Notes: generated by a model not told the origin, from the letters alone. A stretch of DNA of 60,626 bases from Lachnoanaerobaculum sp. OBRC5-5 (GCF_000296385.1 NZ_JH815185.1:2035450-2096075), one strand, 5' to 3'. Counted from the stretch's first letter, positions 16,606-26,357 are shown. A program made the numbers and translations.

Positions 16606-18858
16606 TTAACCAAAAAGTCTTGAAAAAAATGATTTTTTCTTTTCCTTCACAGACCTCAGTCTATTGAAATCCGGTATGGCTATATCATAAAGATAATTGC
16701 CGATTATATGCTCTTCCATTATCTGAGAGTTGTAGTATTTGCTTACATTATCATAACCTGTAGGTATAAAAAATACTATATCAAATCCTATCAGATTCAA
16801 AAAAGCAACAATTATGCTGTCTTCCAACGAAATAACAGATTCCGTTGTATTTACTATTATAAGCTTTGGCGGACATTTTGTAAAATCAAAGCTTTGTATA
16901 AATCTTAAAATTTCCTTAGGTAAATCTAAAACAATTGTAATTATCTTGTATTCCGTACCGTTTTGTCTTGTTCCCGCTATAGTCTTTCTCCTTAAAAGCT
17001 CCGACAATTTATCAAGAATATAATCCTGAGTCTCAGCTCTTAAATAGTCATATTTATAAATCTGTGACTGCTTTATTCCCTCTCTGTCAAGTCTTCCGTT
17101 CTTGAAAAAAGACGGTACCCCTGCTGCCACGGTGCAGTTTCTTCCGTATATACTCTCATTCTTATATATCAATGTTGTATCTGTTATAAGGTCTTTGATA
17201 TTTTGAAAATATGTATCTGTATCCGAGTTTGCCACACCTGATATCTTGGCAAACATTACAGGAATATTTACAACATCATCGACTGTGGAAAAATTCGGTC
17301 TAAACCTCGCCTCCTGCTTCCAATAAATACCTATTTCTTCATAAGTAGTTGAAAGTTTTATAATATTGGCCTTGGAAAATTGCATATCTCTGTACATTCC
17401 GGTATCAGAATACATCATAGTATCCAGATCTCTTTCGGCATTATATGCCATTGTACCCATTGAAAGATTGTTTCCGTCTGTAGGATATTCATTTACTTTC
17501 AAAGTCTCTTCAAAATGTACCTCATATAATCTTTCTCCGGTAAGTTTATCCTCTTTCTTTTCCGGATTAAAGATAATCACATCTATCGGCAGCTTTGCCG
17601 CCATATTTAAGAACAGACTCTCCGTATCGGTTTCCACATTTCCGAAGTATATAAGTATGGGAGCAGGTGAATGAATATCGGTATTTCCAAGCAGATCCGG
17701 TATATATCTTTGGAACCAGCATAAAATATATATTCCCTTATTCATCATTTTATTGAGATCCATATTCATCAGTTTACCTGTCTCTATCATGGTATCCACA
17801 AAGGCATCCCTTGCCACATCCACAAAGGTATTGCTCTTTAGATTGATATTTTTCTTCAGGTCCGTTATAAGCTGATTTTCATTGGCATAATTGCCTCTTT
17901 TTATTTTTGAAATCTCGTCCACACTCGGATTTGTGATTTTATTGTTTATCACCTTTATGCTTCTGTTTGCTTTTTTCAAATCCTGATACAGCAAATACAG
18001 ATTGTTCACATAGGTGTTTCTATTGTCACAACCGTTTATTCTTGCAAACATATTGTAGAAAAACCTTGTATTCTCACCTCTTCTTGTATTCTTTAAATCC
18101 TCAAAGAGATCTCCGCTAAGCCATGCATTTGTATTGGCAACGGCATTTGATTTATTGCTGTACAAAAGCTTTTTACTTTTATCTTCATCATACTGCTTTA
18201 ACAGCCACTGCAGATCAAATCCTGCCGGAAAGCTCTCACTTCCCATTCCCAAATCTATAGAGTATTCGGACTTCGGATCTATTGCCATATACTTTGAATC
18301 ACCGCCCGGTTGAACCAGAATAATATCCGCACCGGCATTTGAAAGTATTTTTAAAGTTGACAGCTCTGAAAAATTTACATTCCCCCAGAATATAATCTTA
18401 GGTACATCGTCGTTTCCGAGTTTTTCCATAATATTGTAAAAATTATAATAGAGCCAGCACATTATCCTTATAAAATTATTCTTCAAGATATCTATATTCT
18501 TACCCTGACGCCTTAAAACTTCCAAGGTATCATAAATTCCGTCGGCTATGGATGCCCTCTGATAATCTTTAATTCTCGGCAGCCATTTTTTTAAAGCCTC
18601 AGCCATAAATCCCGGTCCGTGAACATATTTATCTCCGATTATTTCATTAAAATATGCTATATTGTCCGCAGTAGGATTTTCTATACTTTTATCTATGATT
18701 GCCCCTTCTCTCTTGGCCAATTCATAGTATTTTCTGATAAATTCAAGTATTGTTTCATCATAGGAATTTACTCTGTAAAAATATACTCCCTTCGGCTTTC
18801 TTTCACTTTGCCTTTTAAAAAAGTCTTCAAGCCCTTTTATCTTCTGATGCAATAACAT
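16606..18858 (-). CDS. YceG-like Ter-associated protein
   Basis: This protein of about 750 aa resembles the YceG family found in Ter operons and proposed to be part of a biosynthetic module; it is not the MltG-type YceG. It has two related halves, each with a hydrophobic strand pattern (PKIIFWGNVNFSELSTLKILSNAGADIILV; PILIYFGNVETDTE) and a C-terminal segment AFLNLIGFDIVFFIPTGYD. It has no signal peptide. The reaction is unknown. I choose the ATG at 18858 (MLLHQKIKG) because GGGGAT sits at good spacing; a TTG at 18876 is the alternative. It is second in the Ter operon. Confidence 0.8.
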   Translation of the reverse strand: MLLHQKIKGLEDFFKRQSERKPKGVYFYRVNSYDETILEFIRKYYELAKREGAIIDKSIENPTADNIAYFNEIIGDKYVHGPGFMAEALKKWLPRIKDYQRASIADGIYDTLEVLRRQGKNIDILKNNFIRIMCWLYYNFYNIMEKLGNDDVPKIIFWGNVNFSELSTLKILSNAGADIILVQPGGDSKYMAIDPKSEYSIDLGMGSESFPAGFDLQWLLKQYDEDKSKKLLYSNKSNAVANTNAWLSGDLFEDLKNTRRGENTRFFYNMFARINGCDNRNTYVNNLYLLYQDLKKANRSIKVINNKITNPSVDEISKIKRGNYANENQLITDLKKNINLKSNTFVDVARDAFVDTMIETGKLMNMDLNKMMNKGIYILCWFQRYIPDLLGNTDIHSPAPILIYFGNVETDTESLFLNMAAKLPIDVIIFNPEKKEDKLTGERLYEVHFEETLKVNEYPTDGNNLSMGTMAYNAERDLDTMMYSDTGMYRDMQFSKANIIKLSTTYEEIGIYWKQEARFRPNFSTVDDVVNIPVMFAKISGVANSDTDTYFQNIKDLITDTTLIYKNESIYGRNCTVAAGVPSFFKNGRLDREGIKQSQIYKYDYLRAETQDYILDKLSELLRRKTIAGTRQNGTEYKIITIVLDLPKEILRFIQSFDFTKCPPKLIIVNTTESVISLEDSIIVAFLNLIGFDIVFFIPTGYDNVSKYYNSQIMEEHIIGNYLYDIAIPDFNRLRSVKEKKKSFFSRLFG

Positions 18859-18889
18859 GCATTCATCCCCTTTCAAGTCAAAACTTTTC

Positions 18890-20371
18890 TTATCTTATAA
18901 AGCTCTTCGTAAAATTATATACTGCATCATACGGTACAGCCAGATTTATATTCTGCCCCTCACTGAAACCTGAAGTGCTTATGCCGATTACCTCTCCGTA
19001 CATGTTCAGTACCGCTCCTCCTGATGACCCCGGCGATGTAGGTGCACTGAACTGTATCATATCCACATTATCTATATTTCTAAAGCCTGATATAATACCG
19101 TCTGAAACCGAATTAAAAAGCCCCAGAGGGCTTCCTATTGCCACTACCTTTTGCCCTCTTACAAGACTTTCTTTTCCGCTATACAGCCTCAACGGATTTA
19201 ACACTCTTGAAATTCTTATTATTGCCAAGTCCAGATGATGATGATATTTTATAACCTCATTTGTCTCATATATTCTCTCATCATCTTCTATTCTTACCTC
19301 AAAATAATATCCGCCTCTTATAACATGATTATTGGTGAGTATAAAACCGTCTCTACCGATCATTATACCCGAACCTGTTCCAAGAAGCTTCTTACGGTTG
19401 TCAAATACCGCTATCATTACAATTGATGTTGACAGTCTTGCAAGTTCCACATAGCTTAATTCTCTATCTCTGCTCACATTTACAGCAGGTATCTGAGTGC
19501 TGGCGGAAGTACTTCCACCTGTATTCGGATGATTGTTAACCGGTGCGACTGCGGGTGAAACACTAACCGCCTTAGTTTTAGAGTCTCTGTCTTTTCTTCT
19601 GGTGGATGCCAGACTTATGGTAACCGTTTTTCTCTCACCCCCCGTATTTACCGGTGCGGCATTCATTCCGTTCGCTCCGGTATCGGTAGGCTGTTGTATC
19701 TGATAATTTTCTGTAGGCTCATCCTGCTCATATATCATCTTGCCGTCATAAAAATCACCGAGCTTTTTTGTGTAAAAATATTCATCCGGTACGGAGATAT
19801 CTTTTGAGTACTGCAGCAGGCATACATCCATACCGAGTAAATTAAGAAAAACAAAAAAATAGATTTCCGATTCCTTTTGTATATTCTCCGCTACAACCTT
19901 TATATTCTTATCTCCGTTTATTTTGATATCCGAAAAATTATCTTCAAGCCAATATAAGAGCTTTACCATTATATTTTTTTCTATTGTATCCGAAATATTC
20001 TTCTTGTACTTTTGCAGGAGTTTTTGCATTTCCTTTACCGCTTCTATAAGCTCATTTTCACTTATATTATTTTGTCTCACTAAAGCCGTATCAAAATGAC
20101 ATGTGGATATAAAAGCTTCATAAGCCCGCTTTTGCTCCATACAATCGCTCTTTATATCCAATGAGTCAAGATATTTATAGTATATCCTTCCCTGCTTCAT
20201 CTCAGATTTCAGATATTTTCTAAGTTCATTTATTTCCTTATTTGTATTTGCGTTTGCACCTGTAAACTTTACCATGTAGGTGTTTCTTATTTCACCTGTT
20301 CTGTTACCCCTTACTCTTCCAAACTCTGTAATACTGTTTATATTTATAGGATTCAATCTATATTTCGGCAT
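18890..20371 (-). CDS. YceG-half-domain / trypsin-like serine protease fusion
   Basis: The C-terminal part (about residues 310-490) is a trypsin/HtrA-type protease: GSGIMIGRDGFILTNNHVI with the catalytic His, HHLDLAIIRI with the Asp, and SPGSSGGAVLN with the Ser. There is no PDZ domain and no signal peptide, so it is probably cytoplasmic. The N-terminal about 220 residues resemble part of the neighbouring YceG-like protein (YFFVFLNLLGMDVCLLQYSKD against AFLNLIGFDIVFFIPTGYD). A Thr/Ser/Pro-rich linker with RRKDRDSKTK joins them. It is the first gene of the Ter operon and divergent from the CitE-like gene at 20484. Confidence 0.85.
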   Translation of the reverse strand: MPKYRLNPININSITEFGRVRGNRTGEIRNTYMVKFTGANANTNKEINELRKYLKSEMKQGRIYYKYLDSLDIKSDCMEQKRAYEAFISTCHFDTALVRQNNISENELIEAVKEMQKLLQKYKKNISDTIEKNIMVKLLYWLEDNFSDIKINGDKNIKVVAENIQKESEIYFFVFLNLLGMDVCLLQYSKDISVPDEYFYTKKLGDFYDGKMIYEQDEPTENYQIQQPTDTGANGMNAAPVNTGGERKTVTISLASTRRKDRDSKTKAVSVSPAVAPVNNHPNTGGSTSASTQIPAVNVSRDRELSYVELARLSTSIVMIAVFDNRKKLLGTGSGIMIGRDGFILTNNHVIRGGYYFEVRIEDDERIYETNEVIKYHHHLDLAIIRISRVLNPLRLYSGKESLVRGQKVVAIGSPLGLFNSVSDGIISGFRNIDNVDMIQFSAPTSPGSSGGAVLNMYGEVIGISTSGFSEGQNINLAVPYDAVYNFTKSFIR

Positions 20372-20483
20372 ACTTGCTCCATTAAAATCTGTCTTTCTTT
20401 TATTATATATTATATGGTATAATTATATCAATATTAGCGAAAAATATAAGCCTATATTCAATATTTTTTGACAGGGGTTGGTC

Positions 20484-21443
20484 ATGAAAGATTCCAGTAT
20501 TTACTATAGCGTGGGTGCACTGCTTTATACCGATGCAAATAACACGGGTATTATAGACGATATAATGCTTGAAAGATTTAATATTCCATTTTCTTTAGCT
20601 TTTTCATTTGACATGGCAAGTAATGATGCCGAAGCGGATAAAGCTGAGAATATACTTATAAAGACCTTGGATAAACTGTTTGTTTCAAAAAAAGAGAGAG
20701 AGTTCTATATACCTAAACTGTTTATAAAAGTGCTTTCCACCTCACATATAGCCCACTTGTATAAAAAATTCGGCAGCTTACTGGATATGATTACCGGCTT
20801 TATATTACCCGACTTTTCCGTATCAAATGCCGATATATATATTTATGAAATGCAAAGAATAAATTCGGTACTTTCCACTCCTGTGTATATATTACCTGAA
20901 CTTGATTGTGTATCACTTCTTGACCTTCGAAACAGACATAATTATCTGTATGCAATTAAGGAAAAACTTACCGCATATGAGGACTATGTTTTAAATATTT
21001 TGGTTGCGGCAGGCAGTATACTCAATATGCTCTGCGTCAGGCACAGAGTTGATGAAACTATATATCAAAGCGGTCCGGTTGCCGGACTGTTGTCCGACAT
21101 TATCGCAACTCTTTCAAGTGATTATATAATATCGGCACCTGCCTATGAATACTATGCAGGTATCGGCTGGCAGGAAGGTCTGGGAAAGGAAATTGAGCTT
21201 GATAAATTAAACGGTTTTGTAGGTAAAACGGTTGTGCATCCGAAACAGATACTTGTGGTAAACGATGCCTATAAAGTTCCAAGTATTGACTATGATGATG
21301 CTCTAAGTGTACTTGATGACAAGAAGATGTATCGTTCCTGTCCCAATGTTAACAATACCAGAATAAATGAACCGAAGATTCATTACAGTTGGGCAATGGA
21401 AGTTATATTACTTGCACAGTACTTCGGCGTTAAAAAATATTAA
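20484..21443 (+). CDS. CitE-like TIM-barrel C-C bond lyase (Ter biosynthetic module)
   Basis: The 320-aa protein belongs to the HpcH/HpaI-citrate lyase beta-like group that occurs in Ter loci. The most diagnostic segment is VGKTVVHPKQI near the C-terminus, with ILPELDCVSLLDLRNR and YEYYAGIGWQEGLGKE. The substrate is unknown; a role in making a small metabolite with the PRTase partners has been proposed for the family. I start at the ATG after AGGGGTTGGTC rather than the TTG at 20478. It ends in a shared terminator facing the StiP gene. Confidence 0.82.
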   Translation: MKDSSIYYSVGALLYTDANNTGIIDDIMLERFNIPFSLAFSFDMASNDAEADKAENILIKTLDKLFVSKKEREFYIPKLFIKVLSTSHIAHLYKKFGSLLDMITGFILPDFSVSNADIYIYEMQRINSVLSTPVYILPELDCVSLLDLRNRHNYLYAIKEKLTAYEDYVLNILVAAGSILNMLCVRHRVDETIYQSGPVAGLLSDIIATLSSDYIISAPAYEYYAGIGWQEGLGKEIELDKLNGFVGKTVVHPKQILVVNDAYKVPSIDYDDALSVLDDKKMYRSCPNVNNTRINEPKIHYSWAMEVILLAQYFGVKKY

Positions 21444-21480
21444 AAAATGTGTGAGTCTTTCCCACTCACACATTTTTTAA
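21442..21480. terminator. Bidirectional terminator between convergent genes
   Basis: AAAAAATGTGTGAGT and ACTCACACATTTTTT form a perfect stem with a 7-nt loop, with A and T runs on both sides. It serves the plus-strand lyase gene and the minus-strand StiP gene, whose last codons lie within it. Confidence 0.93.
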
Positions 21481-22523
21481 ATGTCCTTCATTTTCTTTAT
21501 TATTCCCATGCATTTATAATTATTTAAGCATGTATATTCTATTTCACTTTCTCTTTCACCGGCAAGCTTTATGATATGCCTAAGTTCTTTATCATCCTTA
21601 TATCTTTCATCTATAAGTATCTTCCAAGGAACTCTCCTAAGCAGTACTCTTGTAGTCTCTCCTATGCCGGGCTTTATAAGATTTATATCCTTTATACCGT
21701 ATTTATCCGCCAGCTTTTTTACTTCAATAATTCCCCTTGCTCCTCTGATACTATCATCCTTTACATATTTTTTAAAAAGCTTTTCTATATTTTCAATGAA
21801 GTGATAACTCAAATCATTTTCTTCATATTCCTTATAGTAGACCGCACCGTGAAAATCGTCTTTACCTATTATATCGTATCTAAGAAAAGTCCTGCTTACC
21901 AGTCCGCATACCGTAGCATTAAGGGCGGAGCTTGGAATAAAGATATCGTCATAAGTGCCTGCCAGCTCCGTCTCACCTGCAGGATCAGATACCACTGCCA
22001 GTTCCTCAGATACCCCTTCATAATTTTCACAGGCCGATTTTAATTCCTTAAGTATTGCACCCTTACCTATCCAACCGTCTACAAAAAGAATATCTTTGGC
22101 CTTGTGACGTGCAAGTATATACTTCATAGCATTATCATCAATGCCCCTGTCTCTTATTATAGAAACGGAATAATGTGCCACATCGGTTTCATACTTCCAC
22201 TTTATATATCTTTTAAGCAGCACTCCTATCGGAGTACCTGCTCTTGCCAGAGAGACCAAAACCACATTTTTCCCTCTTTTTTCTATCACTTTATCTGCCA
22301 AAGATGCAAGAGAATCCGCCATTTTCTGTCCGAAAACCTTGAATGAATCAAAATATATTTTCATATATTCTTCTGTGGGTATATACTCTATCGGCAGCAT
22401 TTCACTGTAATGCATTCCTGATTGTATAAGCTTTTCCCTTTCCACACTTGGCAGAGGTTCTACCAGTCCCGTAACATCCTTTAAGAGGAAAATGACATCG
22501 CTTTCTTTGTAACTACTCTTCAT
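21477..22523 (-). CDS. StiP family protein (PRTase-like cysteine protease, Ter-associated)
   Basis: The 348-aa protein matches the StiP family of Ter operons. Conserved-looking segments are VVLVSLARAGTPIGVLL, HYSVSIIRDRGID, ILFVDGWIGKGAI and SALNATVCGLVSRTFLR, the last carrying the Cys-containing motif. Family members are annotated as phosphoribosyltransferase-like or cysteine protease; which activity applies is unclear. It overlaps the upstream PRTase-TRSP gene by 11 nt, so the two are translationally coupled. Confidence 0.83.
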   Translation of the reverse strand: MKSSYKESDVIFLLKDVTGLVEPLPSVEREKLIQSGMHYSEMLPIEYIPTEEYMKIYFDSFKVFGQKMADSLASLADKVIEKRGKNVVLVSLARAGTPIGVLLKRYIKWKYETDVAHYSVSIIRDRGIDDNAMKYILARHKAKDILFVDGWIGKGAILKELKSACENYEGVSEELAVVSDPAGETELAGTYDDIFIPSSALNATVCGLVSRTFLRYDIIGKDDFHGAVYYKEYEENDLSYHFIENIEKLFKKYVKDDSIRGARGIIEVKKLADKYGIKDINLIKPGIGETTRVLLRRVPWKILIDERYKDDKELRHIIKLAGERESEIEYTCLNNYKCMGIIKKMKDI

Positions 22524-23619
22524 TATCCCACCTGATCAAATATATATTTTTATTTCCTGAAAGTCTGATTGCCTCCAGGATATCGGCTTCTCCTTCAATT
22601 TCTTTTCCGTCCGTAACAAGGAAGAATATATCAGACTCCTTCAAATCATATATATAGGTCTGTCTGTTTTTATCATATATACTTCTTACCTCATATCTGG
22701 TATGAAGGGGATAATCCTCTAACTTTGATACCTCAATAGGACTTCTTGTAGATGAGTGCACATATACATCTGCATCTGAAACGGTATCTATATACTCTGC
22801 CAGTTTTATCGGGACATAGATAAATTCTTCAGTTCCAAGTACCGTTACAGTCTTTTTATCCTTCAACAGAGTCTTTAGATTAATTCTTTCTTCCAAGAAC
22901 TCTCCAAGCCTGTCTGTCTCCGCATCCAGATCCTTTATATTTAAAAGCCTTCTTGTTCTGATATCCGTCTTAAAATTAATTGTTTTTACATCATCGCTGC
23001 TTAATGTAGCGTTGATTCTGTACACATCGCCATTGGTCAAAGTATCGACCACATCGTCTTCAAAACCTTCTTTATCTATATCTCTTATATAGACTATATC
23101 CACATTCTTTTCTTTAAAGAATTTTCTTCTTTCTTCCGACAATGTATTTGTAAGAGGTGCTATGGCATATTTTTTTCCACCTTTAAATATGCTCTCAATC
23201 TCCTCTATACAATGCCATATAGTATTTCCTGTTGTGATCTCATCTTCAACAAATACTATTCTGTCTACTTGATTATATATCTTTTCCATATCTTCAAGTA
23301 CCAGTCTTTGCTCCATAGCATGACTATGTGCCTCTGTAAAATGTATATACTCATTTTGTGCACATATATTTTCTCTGGTTGTCTGCATGAAAAAAGCTCC
23401 CGCACTGCTTGCAAGAGTAGCTCCTATCGATATTGCAGTCTCCGCAAATCCTATTACAAGTGAATTCTTTAAAATTTCACTTGATAAATTCGCAAGAGTG
23501 TCATACTCATTTTTCACATCCCTAATCAATGCAATCTTATGCTTTCCCTGATTTGCATTGATTATCAAATAGCCTCTCTTATTATTATTAAGACGTTTTG
23601 CAGGGCTTATCTTATCCAT
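22513..23619 (-). CDS. Phosphoribosyltransferase-TRSP domain protein
   Basis: The N-terminal half is a PRTase-type domain with a PRPP-binding loop (RIVFVEDEITTGNTI) and the preceding FAETAISIGATLA. The C-terminal half (YVHSSTRSPIEV, IFFLVTDGKEIEG) is the TRSP domain that gives the family its name. It probably makes or salvages a nucleotide-like compound in the Ter stress pathway. I start at the ATG at 23619 because AAGGTGG precedes it; the earlier ATG lies in a hairpin. Neither an ATP-grasp nor a HAD gene, usual partners, is next to it. Confidence 0.84.
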   Translation of the reverse strand: MDKISPAKRLNNNKRGYLIINANQGKHKIALIRDVKNEYDTLANLSSEILKNSLVIGFAETAISIGATLASSAGAFFMQTTRENICAQNEYIHFTEAHSHAMEQRLVLEDMEKIYNQVDRIVFVEDEITTGNTIWHCIEEIESIFKGGKKYAIAPLTNTLSEERRKFFKEKNVDIVYIRDIDKEGFEDDVVDTLTNGDVYRINATLSSDDVKTINFKTDIRTRRLLNIKDLDAETDRLGEFLEERINLKTLLKDKKTVTVLGTEEFIYVPIKLAEYIDTVSDADVYVHSSTRSPIEVSKLEDYPLHTRYEVRSIYDKNRQTYIYDLKESDIFFLVTDGKEIEGEADILEAIRLSGNKNIYLIRWDNEE

Positions 23620-23641
23620 ACTACCACCTTTTGACATAAAT

Positions 23642-23667
23642 ATAGGGGTGACTTTCGCCACCCCTAT
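23642..23667 (-). terminator. Hairpin upstream of the PRTase-TRSP gene
   Basis: ATAGGGGTG and CACCCCTAT form a perfect 9-bp stem around an 8-nt loop between the GNAT gene and the PRTase-TRSP gene. The following sequence is ATTTATG, so termination would be partial. Confidence 0.6.
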
Positions 23668-23685
23668 ATTCTAAATTATTTTTAC

Positions 23686-24468
23686 TTAGATTTCATCCTC
23701 TGTATTATAAATTTGGTATACCTGATATTCTTTTATAAATTCAAACCCAAGTCTTGAGGCCAACTCTACAGAGTGCTGATTTCTAACATCTATATAAGGA
23801 TTTATTTTTTTATCTTCCAGATAAAGTGACACATTTGATGCTGCCGTGAGCGCAAGGTTTCTTCTCCTGTAGTCAGGATTTGTAGCAAAAACAAGCTCCA
23901 TAAATTCGTCGCCATATGCTCTACCCGCACAACCGCTTAATGCGACTCCGTCTTTATATACCATATATCCTGTCGCATCTTTGGCAAATTCATCTCTGTT
24001 ATCAAAACATGCGGCGAAATCTTCGCTCCACATATCCTTTAACAAGGCATCATAATCATCCGGTCTGACATTATCAATATTCAAACCTTCCTCAAGCGCC
24101 CCGTTTAACTCTTCCAACAGTGCTCTGTTCTCAACACCTTTAAAAGCTAAAAGATATCTTGAGAAATTTCTATATCTGCAATCTATATTTTCTACAAGCC
24201 AGTCTATCCATGACTCTGAAGTTGGAATTATATAGGCTCCTTCTCCATGTCTTGCAATAGTTCCCCACAAGGAAACAGCTCTGTCCTTCTTTGGAGTAAC
24301 TCCTACTATATACATATAGTGATATACCTTTATAACACAGTATGAAGCTGTGCCTGTGGCCGGTATCCATACTTTTCCGCATTTGCCGGCAAGTGCAAGC
24401 CTGACCAATATATCATCTGTTGCCAATTCAGACAGACCTTCCCTCTCATTTAAACCAAGTTCAATCAT
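23686..24468 (-). CDS. GNAT family N-acetyltransferase
   Basis: The 260-aa protein has a C-terminal acetyl-CoA-binding region, with PDYRRRNLALTAASNVS at the R/Q-x-x-G/A pyrophosphate-binding position and the following DVRNQHSVELASRLGFEFIKEY, typical of GNAT enzymes. The N-terminal domain (GKCGKVWIPATGTASYCVIK) matches the GNAT_acetyltran type found in Firmicutes. The substrate is unknown. It may be co-transcribed with the PRTase-TRSP and StiP genes, separated by a hairpin. Confidence 0.8.
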   Translation of the reverse strand: MIELGLNEREGLSELATDDILVRLALAGKCGKVWIPATGTASYCVIKVYHYMYIVGVTPKKDRAVSLWGTIARHGEGAYIIPTSESWIDWLVENIDCRYRNFSRYLLAFKGVENRALLEELNGALEEGLNIDNVRPDDYDALLKDMWSEDFAACFDNRDEFAKDATGYMVYKDGVALSGCAGRAYGDEFMELVFATNPDYRRRNLALTAASNVSLYLEDKKINPYIDVRNQHSVELASRLGFEFIKEYQVYQIYNTEDEI

Positions 24469-24585
24469 AACCTTTCCTCGCCTACTCTTTCTTTTTATCT
24501 TTCATAAGCATAGTTTAACACAAAGAATTGGTTAATACTACAATAACATTAGTAAAAATATGAATCTCTTTCTTAAATTTAGACG

Positions 24586-24620
24586 AAAAAAGCTACCCAA
24601 AGCCTTTTACAATGGGTAGC
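24586..24620 (-). terminator. Intrinsic terminator of the NlpC/P60 gene
   Basis: On the minus strand GCTACCCA and TGGGTAGC form a perfect 8-bp stem followed by six T residues, about 20 nt after the stop at 24641. Confidence 0.9.
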
Positions 24621-24640
24621 CGGTTCTTATTATACAAACA

Positions 24641-25414
24641 TTATCCTATAACATTAGCCATACGAATTACAGGTCTATAGTTATAGTTTGAAATAATTAT
24701 TCCTGTTCTTGAAGATGAAGCATGTACCACCTTACCGTCTCCGATATACATAGCAACATGGCTTACAGATCTGCCTGAACCGTAGAAAAGAAGGTCGCCC
24801 GGCTGAAGCTGGTCTGCACTTGCAACTGTAGTACCTCTGGTTGACTGCTCTGAAGATGTTCTTGGAAGTGAAACACCTGCAGCATTTGCAAGAATATATT
24901 TTACAAATCCTGAGCAATCTGCGCCTATATAAGGATTTGTTCCTCCGTAGATATATCTGCCGCCTACAAAAGTCTTTGCAAAGTTTGCAATCTCTTCTCT
25001 CTTATTTGAAGCTATAGCCTGAACTATGCTCTTTGTTGCTGAAGCGGCAGCCTCTTCCGCTGAATCCATCTCATCTATAGAAGTGTCTCCATCCTTTATA
25101 GAAATATATCCTTCTACATCATTATATGAAACTTTTGCGTATCCGCCACCCATATCTTCAAGTATCTGGAATACGTCACCCTTGTTTGCCTTACCGATTG
25201 TATCGTTTGATGTCATGCTCTTATATATATCAAGTGTATTTGCCTGTACTGTAACTATATATGTACCGCTTTTAAGAGCCGGTCCCCTCAACACTTCCTC
25301 ATGAAAGTTTGCAACTTTTCTAATTGATGTTGTTGCAAAGGATGTAACAGGTGAAATTGTGCTGATAGTCAATGCTGATAATATTCCAATTATAATTCTC
25401 TTTGTGTTCTTCAT
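24641..25414 (-). CDS. Secreted SH3-NlpC/P60 peptidoglycan endopeptidase
   Basis: A signal peptide (KRIIIGILSALTISTISPVTSFA, residues 5-27) is followed by an SH3b domain (residues 50-110, ending GGGYAKVSYNDVEGYISIKDG) and an NlpC/P60 domain with the catalytic Cys in ADCSGFVKY, the His in SVSHVAMYIG and a second His in VVHASS. It cleaves peptide stems of peptidoglycan outside the membrane. The length of 257 aa is usual. AAGGAG precedes the ATG. It is monocistronic, with its own terminator. Confidence 0.93.
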   Translation of the reverse strand: MKNTKRIIIGILSALTISTISPVTSFATTSIRKVANFHEEVLRGPALKSGTYIVTVQANTLDIYKSMTSNDTIGKANKGDVFQILEDMGGGYAKVSYNDVEGYISIKDGDTSIDEMDSAEEAAASATKSIVQAIASNKREEIANFAKTFVGGRYIYGGTNPYIGADCSGFVKYILANAAGVSLPRTSSEQSTRGTTVASADQLQPGDLLFYGSGRSVSHVAMYIGDGKVVHASSSRTGIIISNYNYRPVIRMANVIG

Positions 25415-25856
25415 TTTCGGCTCCTTAAATCTATTCTATGCTAAACCCGGTCCGTCCGGAATTTAAATCTTTAATAATTACAAACGATTTATGTTTGTTA
25501 AGTAAATGTTACGAAACTTAGTATAAACTCACTAAGAGAATATGTCAAGCTTTTTATTCAAGCTTTAATATCTTTTTCCTATACCTTTTTATAATGGCAA
25601 AAAGGTTATAAATACCATGTAAACATCGTATTTATAACCTTTATTTGTTAATCTCTTACAAGTTTTATCCTATAAAAGTCCATTTTGAAGTTTTTAAAAT
25701 CTATCAAAGTTGTTAAGAAGTCATTATTCGTTTGAAATAAATATTTATATTTTTTGTTTTTATCAACTATAACAAAGATATTTCAGATTTTGGCAACCGA
25801 ATTTTATATTTCGATTTTATTTCAAAAGTTAATTTTTGTAACACTTTTGTAACAAC
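25415..25856. other. Intergenic region with a long hairpin
   Basis: These 440 bp are AT-rich and contain the perfect inverted repeat annotated at 25599-25642. The right part presumably holds the promoter of the NlpC gene. No ORF or RNA gene is supported. Confidence 0.5.
25599..25642 (-). terminator. 15-bp perfect hairpin, probable terminator
   Basis: AAAGGTTATAAATAC (25601-25615) and its exact reverse complement (25628-25642) flank a 12-nt loop. On the minus strand the stem is followed by a T-run extension (AACCTTTTTGCC), so it could end the 28.0-25.9 kb transcript, although it lies more than 200 bp from the stop. Confidence 0.6.
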
Positions 25857-26357
25857 TCAGAATTTATAATTTCCTTTTCCTAAAATCCCCTTTATTAAAG
25901 CCACCAAAAGCAGCACTCCTATCACAGGAAGTAATACAGGTGCCAAAAATGAAAATACCGCAGCAACCACAGCCACAATCACTACTAAAACCGCTATCGC
26001 AATAATTATAGGTATTATCAGGCTGTTGCCTGAAAAATTATACGTTTTAAAACTGTTATCTTTTCTGTCACTATAGTTTTCATTCTCTTCATAATTTCCG
26101 GTTTTTGAGGCTGTATTTTCATATGTCTCATTGTCAATGCCTACAAATACATCGTCATATCCTGCGGCAACCTTTATAGAATTGGCAATAAGCCTCGGTT
26201 CACCCAGTTCTTCCATGATTTCATCTATACTTCTTCCCTTTGACAGCTCATCATCAATATATGACGAATAAAATCTTATATTTTCCGCTATAAGAGATTG
26301 TGAACCTGTGGAAGCCAGAGCTTTCATCAGTCCGTCCAAAAATTCCTCTTTTGTCAT
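25857..26357 (-). CDS. HAAS/DUF1700-type membrane protein
   Basis: The N-terminal about 65 residues match the HAAS signalling module (EEFLDGLMKAL, IRFYSSYIDDELSKGRSIDEIMEELGEPRLIANSI). A polar linker and a strongly hydrophobic C-terminal region of two helices (about 105-155) follow. Family members usually sit with PadR regulators and are proposed to link them to the membrane. Here the nearest PadR gene is 2 kb away in a probable later insertion. GGAGT precedes the start. It lies 13 nt after the metallopeptidase gene. Confidence 0.8.
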   Translation of the reverse strand: MTKEEFLDGLMKALASTGSQSLIAENIRFYSSYIDDELSKGRSIDEIMEELGEPRLIANSIKVAAGYDDVFVGIDNETYENTASKTGNYEENENYSDRKDNSFKTYNFSGNSLIIPIIIAIAVLVVIVAVVAAVFSFLAPVLLPVIGVLLLVALIKGILGKGNYKF

